Assembly (NCBI GenBank): GCA_035772405.1 | Contig: JAYKKM010000134.1 | Coordinates: forward strand, 62,001-126,000 | DNA from: Chrysogorgia sp. JL179-B06 | Lineage: Eukaryota > Cnidaria > Anthozoa > Scleralcyonacea > Chrysogorgiidae | Direction of reading: 5' to 3' | DNA length: 64,000 nt | Shown here: one piece after another, positions 1 through 9,882 of the stretch | How the letters are laid out: each line of letters starts with the position of its first letter | Position numbering within the stretch: position 1 is the stretch's first letter | Notes under the pieces: generated by a model | Databases searched by the model: none | What the model saw: the letters and a program-made list of their open reading frames with translations, nothing else | What the model was told of the DNA's origin: nothing | Program-made: the position numbers and the translations under genes

Positions 1-3000
1 GTATTTGCTCGTTGATGCCTTGTATTTGCTCGTTGATGCCTTGTATTTGCTCGTCAATGCCTTGTATTTGCTCGTCAATGCCTTGTATTTGCTAGTCAAT
101 GCCTTGTATTTGCTCATCAATGCCTTGTATTTGCTCATCAATGCCTTGTATTTGCTCGTTTATGCCTTGTATTTGCTATTCATGCCTTGTATTTGCTCGT
201 CAATGCCTTGTATTTGCTATTCATGCTTGTATTTGCTCGTCAATGCCTTGTATTTGCTCGTCAATGCCTTGTATTTTCTAGTCAATGCCTTGTATTTGCT
301 CGCTGATGCCTTGTATTTGCTCGCTGATGCCTTGTATTTGCTCGCTGATGCCTTGTATTTGCTCGCTGAGGCCTTGTATTTGCTCGCTGATGCCTTGTAT
401 GTGCTAGTCAATGCCTTGTATTTGCTCGTTGATGCCTTGTGTTTGCTATTCAATGCCTTGTATTTGCTAGTCAATGCCTTGTATTTGCTAGTCAATGCAT
501 TGTATTTGCTAGTCAATGCCTTGTATTTTCTCCTCAATGCCTTGTATTTGCTCGTCAATGCCTTGTATTTGCTCGTCAATGCCTTGTATTTGCTCGTCGA
601 TGCCTTGTATTTGCTCGTTAATGCCTTGTATTTGCTAGTCAATGCCTTGTATTTGCTCACTGATGCCTTGTATTTGCTCGCTGATGCCTTGTATTTGCTA
701 GTCAATGCCTTGTATTTGCTCGTCAATGCCTTGTATTTGCTAGTCAATGCCTTGTATTTGCTAGTCAATGCCTTGTATTTGCTAGTCAATGCCTTGTATT
801 TGCTAGTCAAATCCTTGTATTTGCTCATCAATGCCTTGTATTTGCTCGTCAATGCCTCGTATTTGCTCGTCAACGCCTTGTATTTATTAGTCAATGCTTT
901 GTATTTGCTCATCAATGCCTTGTATTTCCTCGTTGATGCCTTGTATTTGCTCGTTGATGCCTTGTATTTGCTCGTCAATGCCTTGTATTTGCTAGTCAAT
1001 GCCTTGTATTTGCTCATCAATGCCTTGTATTTGCTCATCAATGCCTTGTATTTGCTCGTCGATGCCTTGTATTTGCTCATCAATGCCTTGTATTTTCTCG
1101 TCAATGCCTTGTATTTGCTGGTCAATGCCTTGTATTTGCAAGTCAATGCCTTGTATTTGCTCGTCGATGCCTTGTATTTGCTCATCAATGCCTTGTATTT
1201 TCTCGTCAATGCCTTGTATTTGCTGGTCAATGCCTTGTATTTGCAAGTCAATGCCTTGTATTTGCTCATCAATGCCTTGTATTTGCTCGTCCATGCCTTG
1301 TATTTGCTATTCAATGCCTTGTATTTGCTCGCTGATGCCTTGTATTTGCTCGCTGATGCCTTGTATTTGCTCGCTGATGCCTTGTATTTGCTAGTCAATG
1401 CCTTGTATTTGCTCATCAATGCCTTGTATTTGCTCGTTGATGCCTTGTGTTTGCTATTCAATGCCTTGTATTTGCTAGTCAATGCCTTGTATTTGCTAGT
1501 CAATGTATTGTTTTTGCTAGTCAATGCGTTGTATTTTCTCCTCAATGCCTTGTATTTGCTCGTCAATGCCTTGTATTTGCTCGTCAATGCCTTGTATTTG
1601 CTCGTCGATGCCTTGTATTTGCTCGTTGATGCCTTGTATTTGCTAGTCAATGCCTTGTATTTGCACACTGATGCCTTGTATTTGCTCGCTGATGCCTTGT
1701 ATTTGCTAGTCAATGCCTTGTATTTGCTCGTCAATGCCTTGTATTTGCTAGTCAATGCCTTGTATTTGCTAGTCAATGCCTTGTATTTGCTAGTCAATGC
1801 CTTGTATTTGCTAGTCAATGCCTTGTATTTGCTCATCAATGCCTTGTATTTGCTCGTCAATGCCTCGTATTTGCTCGTCAACGCCTTGTATTTATTAGTC
1901 AATGCCTTGTATTTTCTCATCAATGCCTTGTATTTCCTCGTTGATGCCTTGTATTTGCTCGTTGATGCCTTGTATTTGCTCGTCAATGCCTTGTATTTGC
2001 TAGTCAATGCCTTGTATTTGCTCATCAATCCCTTGTATTTGCATATCAATGCCTTGTATTTGCACGTTGATGCCTTGTATTTGCTCATCAATGCCTTGTA
2101 TTTTCTCGTCAATGCCTTGTATTTGCTCGTCAATGCCTTGTATTTGCTCGTCAATGGCTTGTATTTTCTGGTCAATGCCTTGTATTTGCAAGTCAATGCC
2201 TTGTATTTGCTCATCAATGCCTTGTATTTGCTCGTTGATGCCTTGTATTTGCTCATCAATTCCTTGTATTTGCTCGTTGATGCCTTGTATTTGCTCGTTG
2301 ATGCCTTGTATTTGCTCGTCAATGCCTTGTATTTGCTCGTCAATGCCTTGTATTTGCTCGTCAATGCCTTGTATTTGCACGTCGATGCCTTGTATTTGCT
2401 CGTCGATGCCTTGTATTTGCTCGTCAATGCCTTGTATTTGCTCGTCCATGCCTTGTATTTGTTCGTCAATGCTTGTATTTGCTAGTCAATGCCTTGTATT
2501 TGCTCGTCAATGCCTTGTGTTTGCTCGATAATGCCTTGTATTTGCTCGTCGATGCCTTGTATTTGCTCGTCGATGCCTTGTATTTGCTCGTGAATGCCTT
2601 GTATTTGCTCGTCCATGCCTTGTATTTGCTCGTCCGTGCCTTGTATTTGCTATTCAATGTCTTGTATTTGCTCGTAAATGCCTTGTATTTACATTGTATT
2701 TGCTAAATGACTAGTCAATGCCTTGTATTTGCTGATCAATGCCTTGTAATTGCTCGTCAATGCCTTGTATTTGCTAGTCAATGCATTGTATTTGCTCATC
2801 AATGCCTTGTATTCGCTAGTCAATGCATTGTATTCGCTAGTCAATGCCTTGTATTTGCCCGTCGATGCCTTGTATTTACTCGTCAATGCCTTGTATTTGC
2901 TCGTCAATGCCTTGTATTTGCTCGTCGATGCCTTGTATTTGCTCGTCAATGCCTTGTATTTGCTCTTCCATGCCTTGTATTTGCTCGTCCATGCCTTGTA

Positions 3001-5387
3001 TTTGTTCGTCAATGCTTGTATTTGCTAGTCAATGCCTTGTATTTGCTCGTCAATGCCTTGTGTTTGCTCGATAATGCCTTGTATTTGCTCGTCGATGCCT
3101 TGTATTTGCTCGTCGATGCCTTGTATTTGCTCGTGAATGCCTTGTATTTGCTCGTCCATGCCTTGTATTTGCTCGTCCGTGCCTTGTATTTGCTATTCAA
3201 TGTCTTGTATTTGCTCGTAAATGCCTTGTATTTACATTGTATTTGCTAAATGACTAGTCAATGCCTTGTATTTGCTGATCAATGCCTTGTAATTGCTCGT
3301 CAATGCCTTGTATTTGCTAGTCAATGCATTGTATTTGCTAGTCAATGCCTTGTATTTGCCCATCAATGCCTTGTATTTGCTCGTCAATGCCTTGAATTTG
3401 TCCGTCAATGCTTGTATTTGCTAGTCAATGCCTTGTATTTGCTAGTCGATGCCTTGTATTTGCTCGTCCATGCCTTGTATTTGCTCATCAATGCCTTGTA
3501 TTTGCTAATCAATGCCTTGTATTTGCTAGTCGATGCCTTGTATTTGTTCGTCAATGCTTGTATTTGCTAGTCAATGCCTTGTATTTTCCCTCAATGCCTT
3601 GTATTTGCTCGTCGATGCCTTGTATTTGCTCGTCGATGCCTTGTATTTGCTCGTCGATGCCTTGTATTTGCTCGTCAATGCCTTGTATTTGCTAATCAAT
3701 GCCTTGTATTTGCTAGTCGATGCCTTGTATTTGCTCGTCGATGCCTTGTATTTGCTCGCTGATGCCTTGTATTTGCTAGTCAATGCCTTGTATTTGCTAG
3801 TCAATGCCTTGTATTTGCTCATCAATGCCTTGTATTTGCTAGTCAATGCCTTGTATTTGCTAGTCAATGCATTGTATTTGCTAGTCAATGCCTTGTATTT
3901 GCTAATCAATGCCTTGTATTTGCTAGTCGATGCCTTGTATTTGTTCGTCGATGCTTGTATTTGCTAGTCAATGCCTTGTGTTTTCTCCTCAATGACTGGT
4001 ATTTGCTCGTCGATGCCTTGTATTTGCTCGTCAATGCCTTGTATTTGCTCGTTGATGCCTTGTGTTTGCTAATCAATGCATTGTATTTGCTCGTCGATGC
4101 CTTGTATTTGCTCATCAATGCCTTGTATTCGCTAGTCAATGCATTGTATTTGCTAGTCAATGCCTTGTATTTGCTCGTCGATGCCTTGTATTTACTAGTC
4201 AATGCCTTGTATTTGCTCGTCAATGCCTTGTATTTGCTCGTCCATGCCTTGTGTTCGCTCGTCCATGCCTTGTATTTGTTCGTCAATGCTTGTATTTGCT
4301 AGTCAATGCCTTGTATTTGCTCGTCAATGCCTTGTATTTGCTCGTCGATGCCTTGTATTTGCTCGTCAATGCCTTGTATTTGCTAGTCAATGCATTGTAT
4401 TTGCTCATCAATGCCTTGTATTCGCTAGTCAATGCATTGTATTCGCTAGTCAATGCCTTGTATTTGCTCGTCGATGCCTTGTATTTACTCGTCAATGCCT
4501 TGTATTTGCTCGTCAATGCCTTGTATTTGCTCGTCGATGCCTTGTATTTGCTCGTCCATGCCTTGTATTTGCTCGTCCATGCCTTGTATTTGTTCGTCAA
4601 TGCTTGTATTTGCTAGTCAATACATTGTATTTGCTCATCAATGCCTTGTATTCGCTAGTCAATGCATTGTATTCGCTAGTCAATGCCTTGTATTTGCTCG
4701 TCGATGCCTTGTATTTACTCGTCAATGCCTTGTATTTGCTCGTCAATGCCTTGTATTTGCTCGTCGATGCCTTGTATTTGCTCGTCAATGCCTTGTATTT
4801 GCTCGTCCATGCCTTGTATTTGCTCGTCCATGCCTTGTATTTGCTCATCAATGCCTTGTATTTGCTAGTCAATGCCTTGTATTTGCTAGTCAATGCATTG
4901 TATTTGCTAGTCAATGCCTTGTATTTGCTAATCAATGCCTTGTATTTGCTCGTCGATGCCTTGTATTTGCTCGTCAATGCCTTGTATTTGCTCGTCCATG
5001 CCTTGTATTTGCTCGTCCATGCCTTGTATTTGTTCGTCAATGCTTGTATTTGCTAGTCAATACATTGTATTTGCTCATCAATGCCTTGTATTCGCTAGTC
5101 AATGCATTGTATTCGCTAGTCAATGCCTTGTATTTGCTCGTCGATGCCTTGTATTTACTCGTCAATGCCTTGTATTTGCTCGTCAATGCCTTGTATTTGC
5201 TCGTCGATACCTTGTATTTGCTCGTCAATGCCTTGTATTTGCTCGTCCATGCCTTGTATTTGCTCGTCCATGCCTTGTATTTGTTTGTCAATGCTTGTAT
5301 TTGCTAGTCAATGCCTTGTATTTGCTCGTCAATGCCTTGTATTTGCTCGTCGATGCCTTGTATTTGATCGTCAATGCCTTGTATGTG
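1..5387. repeat. 21-bp minisatellite array with higher-order repeats
   Basis: About 256 head-to-tail copies of a 21-bp unit (consensus GCCTTGTATTTGCTCGTCAAT) fill the window from its left edge, so the array probably continues outside. The variable part is the TCGTCAAT segment (TAGTC, TCATC, TCGCTG and so on). Because 21 is a multiple of three, several frames on both strands stay open for hundreds of codons and read as heptads (LLVNALY on +, KYKALTS and IQGIDEQ on -). Units lacking one C (20 bp) near 2467, 3010, 3410, 3550, 3950, 4284, 4600, 5040 and 5290 shift the frame. Larger periods are visible: about 1008 bp (segment near 439 recurs near 1447), 543 bp (2466 to 3009) and about 440 bp (4600 to 5040). 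I read it as non-coding satellite DNA. Confidence 0.95.
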
Positions 5388-5557
5388 AGTAGTATAGAAG
5401 GTAGGGCTGCGAGCCCAATCGACGTCAACCGTGAATATAAATACCAAAACATCACCAAATTTGTGCCAAGTCACGACTCGACAAATTTGGCGATGTTTCG
5501 GTATTTATATTTACGATTAACATCGAATAAGCTCGCAGCCCCATCCTCTATACTACT
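5388..5557. repeat. Palindromic terminus next to the minisatellite
   Basis: The 170-bp segment folds on itself: AGTAGTATAGAAGG at the left is matched by CCTCTATACTACT at the right, GGGCTGCGAGC by GCTCGCAGCCC, and the interior AATATAAATACC by GGTATTTATATT. The centre holds ACCAAATTTGTGCC facing GACAAATTTGGC. It may be two inverted copies of a Polinton terminal repeat, or an independent foldback element; no clear target duplication flanks it. Confidence 0.75.
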
Positions 5558-5633
5558 ACAGCAATCGTTAGTCAATCTAGACACCCCTCCCACGTTTTCT
5601 ACTCAATTGATGTCAAACACACGCGAGACTAAC

Positions 5634-5689
5634 GAAACAACACCAAATTTATACCAAACCGTGATTCTCGCTAAATTTGGTGTTATTTC
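5634..5689. repeat. Hairpin in the element end region
   Basis: An 18-bp stem with one mismatch (GAAACAACACCAAATTTA at 5634-5651 against 5672-5689) surrounds a 20-base loop. Its core CACCAAATTT resembles the core of the larger palindrome immediately to the left, suggesting related terminal sequences. Confidence 0.7.
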
Positions 5690-5696
5690 AACCACA

Positions 5697-5880
5697 TTTA
5701 AAAAATAGAAAGTGCTCGTTTCAAAATTTTCGCGAATTTATGTCAAATCGCATTTAGGAAAAATAGAAAGTGTCATTTCAACATTTTCGCGTATTTAAAA
5801 AATAGAAAGTGTCGTTTCACCATTTTCACATATTCAAAAAATAGAAAGTGTCATTTCAACATTTTCGCATTTTTGTTCAA
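5697..5880. repeat. Subterminal direct repeats, about 40 bp, four copies
   Basis: Four copies of AAAAATAGAAAGTG followed by TCATTTCAACATTTTCGC occur between the hairpin and the integrase gene (near 5698, 5758, 5798 and 5838). Iterated subterminal motifs of this kind are typical transposase or integrase binding regions; that role is inferred here. Confidence 0.7.
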
Positions 5881-5951
5881 CAAACTACGACCGACACGTT
5901 CTGCTGTTGTCTCGATCCACGCGCGAAAAAAAAAGCCACCAGATTTTGATT

Positions 5952-6572
5952 CTAGTGATGTTTTATCCAAATGGATAGCGAGGTGTAAAAGTACTTCCAC
6001 ATAATGCTCTTCAGACTTCTATTAAAGCGCTCAACAACAGCAGCCTTTTTATCGCTCTTAGTTCTGAAATATTCAACACCATGTTTTTTCAGCAAACTTT
6101 TCACACCAACGTTGTAGAACTCAAGTCCATCATCAAATTGAGCTAACTTAGGCGTGGTTCCAAACCGATCTTTAAAGTTATTCAATAGCTCTCCAACAGC
6201 CTTAGTCATGTTCTTAGTGTCTTTTCTATAAACTGCAATTCCAAAAGCGTATCTACTCAATATTTCAATGCCTGTCAATATCCAATAATAACCGCCATTC
6301 TGTTTTGAGTACTTACTCATGTCCACTAAGTCCATTTGGAGCTCTTCACCAAGAAATCCGACGAGGGTAGCACGGAATTTATGCCTTCTCACGATGGGTT
6401 TGTGCCTAGTGTAGGTGTCCTGCGCTGTCAACCATTTTTTCACTGTTTTTCTAGTTACTTTCAATCCGTCTCCCAACGCACTTTGATACAACCTCTCTGC
6501 ACCACTGTACCCTGTCTTGGGATTATAATAGATGTCTCGCAACCCTTGCTCTGTTTCCACACCAAGCTCCAT
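5952..6572 (-). pseudogene. Polinton-type DDE integrase, C-terminally truncated
   Basis: The roughly 206-residue product is the catalytic core of a retrovirus-like (rve family) integrase of the kind carried by Polintons. The three acidic residues are visible in order: D in QMDLVDM, D in AQFDDGLEFYN, and E in AVVERFNRSLK. The conserved MWKYF follows, and then the frame changes into unrelated residues and stops, so the last core helices and the C-terminal DNA- or chromatin-binding domain are missing. I chose ATG at 6572 because the longer frame opens with GTG at 6581. Its upstream GTGTGA overlaps the end of the capsid-type gene, so the two lie in the same direction with almost no spacer. The product would act in the nucleus to insert the element. 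A single indel near 5985 is the likely cause of the truncation. Confidence 0.8.
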
Positions 6573-6577
6573 ATAAT

Positions 6578-7270
6578 TCACACAATATACAGTTCCAATA
6601 ACACCGCGCCAATTTTAAGATCGCCGTTATTTGGTTTGACGCGAAACGTCATACTTGAATAAACACCTTTTTTAATACTCACCTTTGACTCAATATCCAC
6701 ATGACGTTGCACTGACCCCTTCAAAGGCTGTTCGGTGGGTATTGGCAACGTTGTGATCACATTGCTACGCTTCCCATCAATACCTACATTGCTCTCCGTT
6801 TCAACAATGTCACATAAGATTTCTACATACTTCAGACCTCTTTACATATCAACCTTGTTTGGACTGACGTGCCACTCCTTCCCTTGGATTAATGTGTTTT
6901 CTGCAAAACTAAGAAGAGGCCCAACTCCCAGCAATCTAAATGGGGCTACAGTTTTTACTCTACATCCACCAGATGGGATTTTCTCTATCTCAAGACTTGA
7001 CACGTTTGGTCTCATGTCGGAAACCTGGAGCTTCATGTACTCAACCAACGCGTTGAAGTTATAATGTCCCTGAGGCACTGAGAACCGTAAGAGACTACCG
7101 AGGGAAAAGTCGATTGTGTTTGCCAATACGTTGTCATAGTCCCAAAACACAGTGGCTGTCTTAACCATAATGCATGGGTTATCGTGCGTGATCATCACAC
7201 TGTTGTCAAAGGACACAACTTTTTCCCCACCTTCAATGAATACCGTCAACTTTCGCGTCATGTATAACAT
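6578..7270 (-). pseudogene. Capsid-type structural gene, frameshifted
   Basis: Reading leftward from ATG at 7270 (or the second ATG at 7261), about 140 codons run to a stop at 6842-6844. Immediately downstream another frame stays open to the TGA at 6578-6580, and its sequence (GKRSNVI, then LELYIV at the end) looks like the natural C-terminal half of the same protein. The N-terminal half has a FWDYDNV segment and an IPxGxYxF-like segment (FSVPQGHYNF). This layout resembles a family I know next to integrases in cnidarian Polinton-like elements, probably a jelly-roll minor capsid or penton-like protein, but I cannot name it securely. The break at about 6836-6845 makes this copy non-functional. 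The gene starts 12 bp from the oppositely oriented 7283 gene. Confidence 0.6.
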
Positions 7271-7282
7271 ACGGTATATTAT

Positions 7283-8755
7283 ATGCAGAAAGCCCTTCAT
7301 AACTACTATGGGAAGTACTACAAACGTGCGATGGCGAACACATCGAAGGCTACACACGTTGCAAAGGCAGACCTCATCAAAAAGTACCCCCACGCTACTT
7401 TAAGCAAATTCGAGTTCTATCCAAATATTTCGCAAGACGGTAAGATCCTAGGTGTTGACATATATTTCAGAAACAACGGCATCCTCAGCACAGACATAAC
7501 CAGCGCAACTTTCAAAAATGATAAAAAAATGTGGAGGTGGCTGCACAACAGCAAGTTCCCAATAATATGGCAAGGTGGTGGAGCTATCCACCCACTGCCA
7601 AAAGGTCATAAAAACCACTGGGGGCTTTGGGATGGCTATCCAACAGAAAATGTGTTAAATTATCCAGTGAATAACTTTAAAGTTTTTGTTAACCAAAATA
7701 GCTACTTCATGTCAAAGCTACCAGTCTTACAAATCACCACGTCAAAGACAAAATCAGAGTGGGATGACAACGAATCTTACTACCGCGTTGTGTTTGCGAC
7801 GTATTGTGCAAGTTTCTGTTGTGGAGTCTCACTGCAACATTTATCAGTGTCACAAGAAGTTCACCCTGTGGTCACAAGTGTGATGAGATTCCACGTGTAC
7901 TTCACCATTAGAAGACTTCTCAGAAGAATGGAGGGTGGTGAGACCATGAAATCGATAAGTAGAGAATTCAACGCTTATGAATTGTATGGCAAGATTTCCA
8001 AAGTTCCCAGAAAACATTACTACCAGAATAAAGTCCTGAGCGATGGCACTTTAGGCGAATCCAGAGTCTACACACTCAACGACGTTCAGAACGATTATAA
8101 ACGATACGTCGCGCGATTGTCAGACGGTTTTACCAACATTGGGCTGCAATATCTAAATCAGAGCATAGAAGCCTTTGTGTACTCCACACTTGGTGCACAA
8201 GCGAGAACACGTGTATCAGTCGTTGGTGGTTCCGCAGGAAGTCTAGAGACCCAACAAGAATTCCGCAAGTTGTTTTCTGACAGTGTTGTCAACTATGACG
8301 TGTCGACATGGATTCTCAACATGAATAAATCAATTAGAGACACCAACGTTGTCCAAAATCTCGCAGTGTCACCAAATACGTGGTTGATGCCAAGTAATGT
8401 GGTGATTCTCAAGAACAAAATCGCTGGGTACAACAACTTATTAAAGATTGCTACAGAGTCCATGAAGTTTGGAGTGAACACTCGCTTGAATGCAACAACA
8501 CCAACAATTGCAGCTAAAAAAGTCCACCAAGAAAATGCGGTGACTAACTTAGTAGCGCCAACGAATCTTGCGGCTAAAAAAGTTCACCAAGAAAATGTGG
8601 TGGCTAAAAAAGTTTACCAAGAAAATGTGACACCACTTCCCGTGAAAAAAACAGTGGTCACTACCACAAGTAAGTCAGACACGACAACATTGGCGATAGT
8701 GTTGGGGTTCTCAGCAGTCTCTGGCTATCTACTAACCAAATACACCTTCAGGTAG
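7283..8755 (+). CDS. Polinton-associated 490-residue protein with C-terminal membrane anchor
   Basis: I do not recognise a named family. The 490-codon frame is uninterrupted. Residues 1-200 are rich in aromatic residues and look globular (WRWLHNSKFPIIW; GLWDGYPTENVLNY). Residues of about 410-455 contain three near-identical repeats, AAKKVHQENA/V, separated by short spacers. A hydrophobic segment near the end (TLAIVLGFSAVSGYLL, then KYTFR) would make a C-terminal anchor, as in tail-anchored or virion membrane-associated proteins. ATG at 7283 leaves only 12 bp to the divergent gene; a second ATG at 7331 (MANTSK) is an alternative. The next gene begins 2 bp after its stop, which suggests one transcription unit. 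A structural or virion role is an inference from context only. Confidence 0.7.
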   Translation: MQKALHNYYGKYYKRAMANTSKATHVAKADLIKKYPHATLSKFEFYPNISQDGKILGVDIYFRNNGILSTDITSATFKNDKKMWRWLHNSKFPIIWQGGGAIHPLPKGHKNHWGLWDGYPTENVLNYPVNNFKVFVNQNSYFMSKLPVLQITTSKTKSEWDDNESYYRVVFATYCASFCCGVSLQHLSVSQEVHPVVTSVMRFHVYFTIRRLLRRMEGGETMKSISREFNAYELYGKISKVPRKHYYQNKVLSDGTLGESRVYTLNDVQNDYKRYVARLSDGFTNIGLQYLNQSIEAFVYSTLGAQARTRVSVVGGSAGSLETQQEFRKLFSDSVVNYDVSTWILNMNKSIRDTNVVQNLAVSPNTWLMPSNVVILKNKIAGYNNLLKIATESMKFGVNTRLNATTPTIAAKKVHQENAVTNLVAPTNLAAKKVHQENVVAKKVYQENVTPLPVKKTVVTTTSKSDTTTLAIVLGFSAVSGYLLTKYTFR

Positions 8756-8757
8756 TA

Positions 8758-9708
8758 ATGAGTCTAAACTACGGGTATGAGTCTGACGACCCTCACGATA
8801 AAATACTAAAGAGAACGAAAAGGCATCTGGACGAAGATCCCAAATTAAGTGCGACCGGCGGAAGGATGTCTGGGCCCATAGACATGCAAGGCTCAGCGAT
8901 AAAAAACGTAGCAGACCCAGTCGATGACTCAGATGCTACCAATAAAAGAACTCTAGAGCAACTACTATCAGGTTTCCTCAAGAGTCAGTCCTATAATGTT
9001 GTGCTCGACTTCAACGTTAGCACACACGCCTTGAAAAACGTGGAATTTCACACCAATGGTTCAAACAAAGTGAAAGCCATTGGTGGAACAAGCAAATTAG
9101 TGCAAAACAACCTAACCTATGGCCCTATTATTGGTATTAACAGTGCAGGTCAAAATTTTCTATCACCTGTGTTAACACCACTCCCACTTGAGTCAGGTCT
9201 CCATTTTAACTGCCCCAGTATGCAGTGGTGTGACCTCTCCATTTTTGTCGTAGTGCGGCTACCTACTCGCGCCACGGGGTCAAATTGGGAGACAATTATA
9301 TCAAACGACGACGGTCAGTGGGATAAGTTCATAGGGTACAAGACTGGTATGACTAATGGACTCGCGTATGGTGGCAGCAACCCAGCGATGGAGAGCATAT
9401 GCACTATTCCAAGTGGTGTTGACCTCACAAAAATGCACATGATATCAATACACTGGCAAGTGAGTAATTCACATGTCAGAGTTAACAACGTTAAGTCAAC
9501 CGATTCAGACTTCGTAGCGAACATGAAAAAGATAGGCACACCCTATGTAACAATTATTGGAATACACCGACCAAGAATACCACTCGCGCCTTATGCGTAC
9601 CCATCGTTGGTAGAATTCTACGGTGTGAAAATTGTGAGTGGTTACATGGCGAACCGAGACATCATAATCATGGGTGGAAAAATGATGAAGGAATATGGTG
9701 TAAAGTAG
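8758..9708 (+). CDS. Polinton-associated 316-residue protein, fibre- or lectin-like
   Basis: The frame is intact and starts 2 bp after the upstream stop (TAGTAATG). The N-terminus is charged and then carries GGRMSGPIDMQG and IKNVADPVDDSDATNK, a pattern seen at the shaft base of phage and virus tail-fibre proteins. The C-terminal two thirds (from about residue 90) are Ser/Asn/aromatic-rich and have a concanavalin-like look: FNCPSMQWCDLSIFVVVRL, NWETIISNDDG, SIHWQVSN, VEFYGVKI. Together this suggests a spike or attachment protein of the element, with an N-terminal oligomerisation part and a jelly-roll head. Family identity is not proven; a structure prediction would settle it. Confidence 0.65.
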   Translation: MSLNYGYESDDPHDKILKRTKRHLDEDPKLSATGGRMSGPIDMQGSAIKNVADPVDDSDATNKRTLEQLLSGFLKSQSYNVVLDFNVSTHALKNVEFHTNGSNKVKAIGGTSKLVQNNLTYGPIIGINSAGQNFLSPVLTPLPLESGLHFNCPSMQWCDLSIFVVVRLPTRATGSNWETIISNDDGQWDKFIGYKTGMTNGLAYGGSNPAMESICTIPSGVDLTKMHMISIHWQVSNSHVRVNNVKSTDSDFVANMKKIGTPYVTIIGIHRPRIPLAPYAYPSLVEFYGVKIVSGYMANRDIIIMGGKMMKEYGVK

Positions 9709-9882
9709 ATGGGAGCGTGTATTTCGAGACCTCATGAAATATATAAAATAAATAAAACGACTGACCACATGTTCAAAGCTGGTGGGTCATTTGGCCGCGG
9801 TGACGTGACTCTTGAGCTCCACGCTGAGATTGGTATGAGGTCCAAAAAGACTTACGGCAAACCTATCGTGTTACCAGAATAA
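9709..9882 (+). CDS. Small 57-residue ORF, probably truncated by a LINE
   Basis: ATG at 9709 follows the previous stop directly (TAGATG). The 57 codons read MGACISRPHEIYK, then KAGGSFGRGDVTLELHAEIG, ending KPIVLPE. The MGACxS start resembles an N-myristoylation or palmitoylation signal (Gly2, Cys4), which would fit a membrane-associated protein of the element. The TAA at 9880-9882 is the first part of an (AAT)n run that belongs to the inserted LINE tail, so the natural C-terminus was probably longer. No family is recognised. Confidence 0.5.
   Translation: MGACISRPHEIYKINKTTDHMFKAGGSFGRGDVTLELHAEIGMRSKKTYGKPIVLPE

Larger units (their letters stand above)
5388..9880. mobile_element. Polinton/Maverick-like element, one end only
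   Basis: The block begins with AGTAGTATAGAAGG, an AGT-type end as known for Polintons. It then carries subterminal repeats, an integrase and a capsid-type gene on the minus strand, and three genes on the plus strand that start almost back to back with the capsid-type gene. The order and the retrovirus-like integrase fit Polinton/adintovirus elements. The B-family polymerase, packaging ATPase and protease expected for a full 15-20 kb copy are absent. The right side is cut by a LINE at about 9880 and no matching terminus appears later in the window. It is a defective, old copy: the integrase is truncated and the capsid-type gene is frameshifted. Assignment without the polymerase is an inference. 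Confidence 0.6.

Noticed and set aside
5..2485. An 826-codon open frame and many overlapping frames on both strands
   Set aside because: They are produced by a 21-bp repeat, whose length keeps frames open; there is no start context, splice signal or non-repeat domain.
1..5387. Possible CRISPR-like array
   Set aside because: Units are contiguous with no unique spacers, and the DNA is animal-like.
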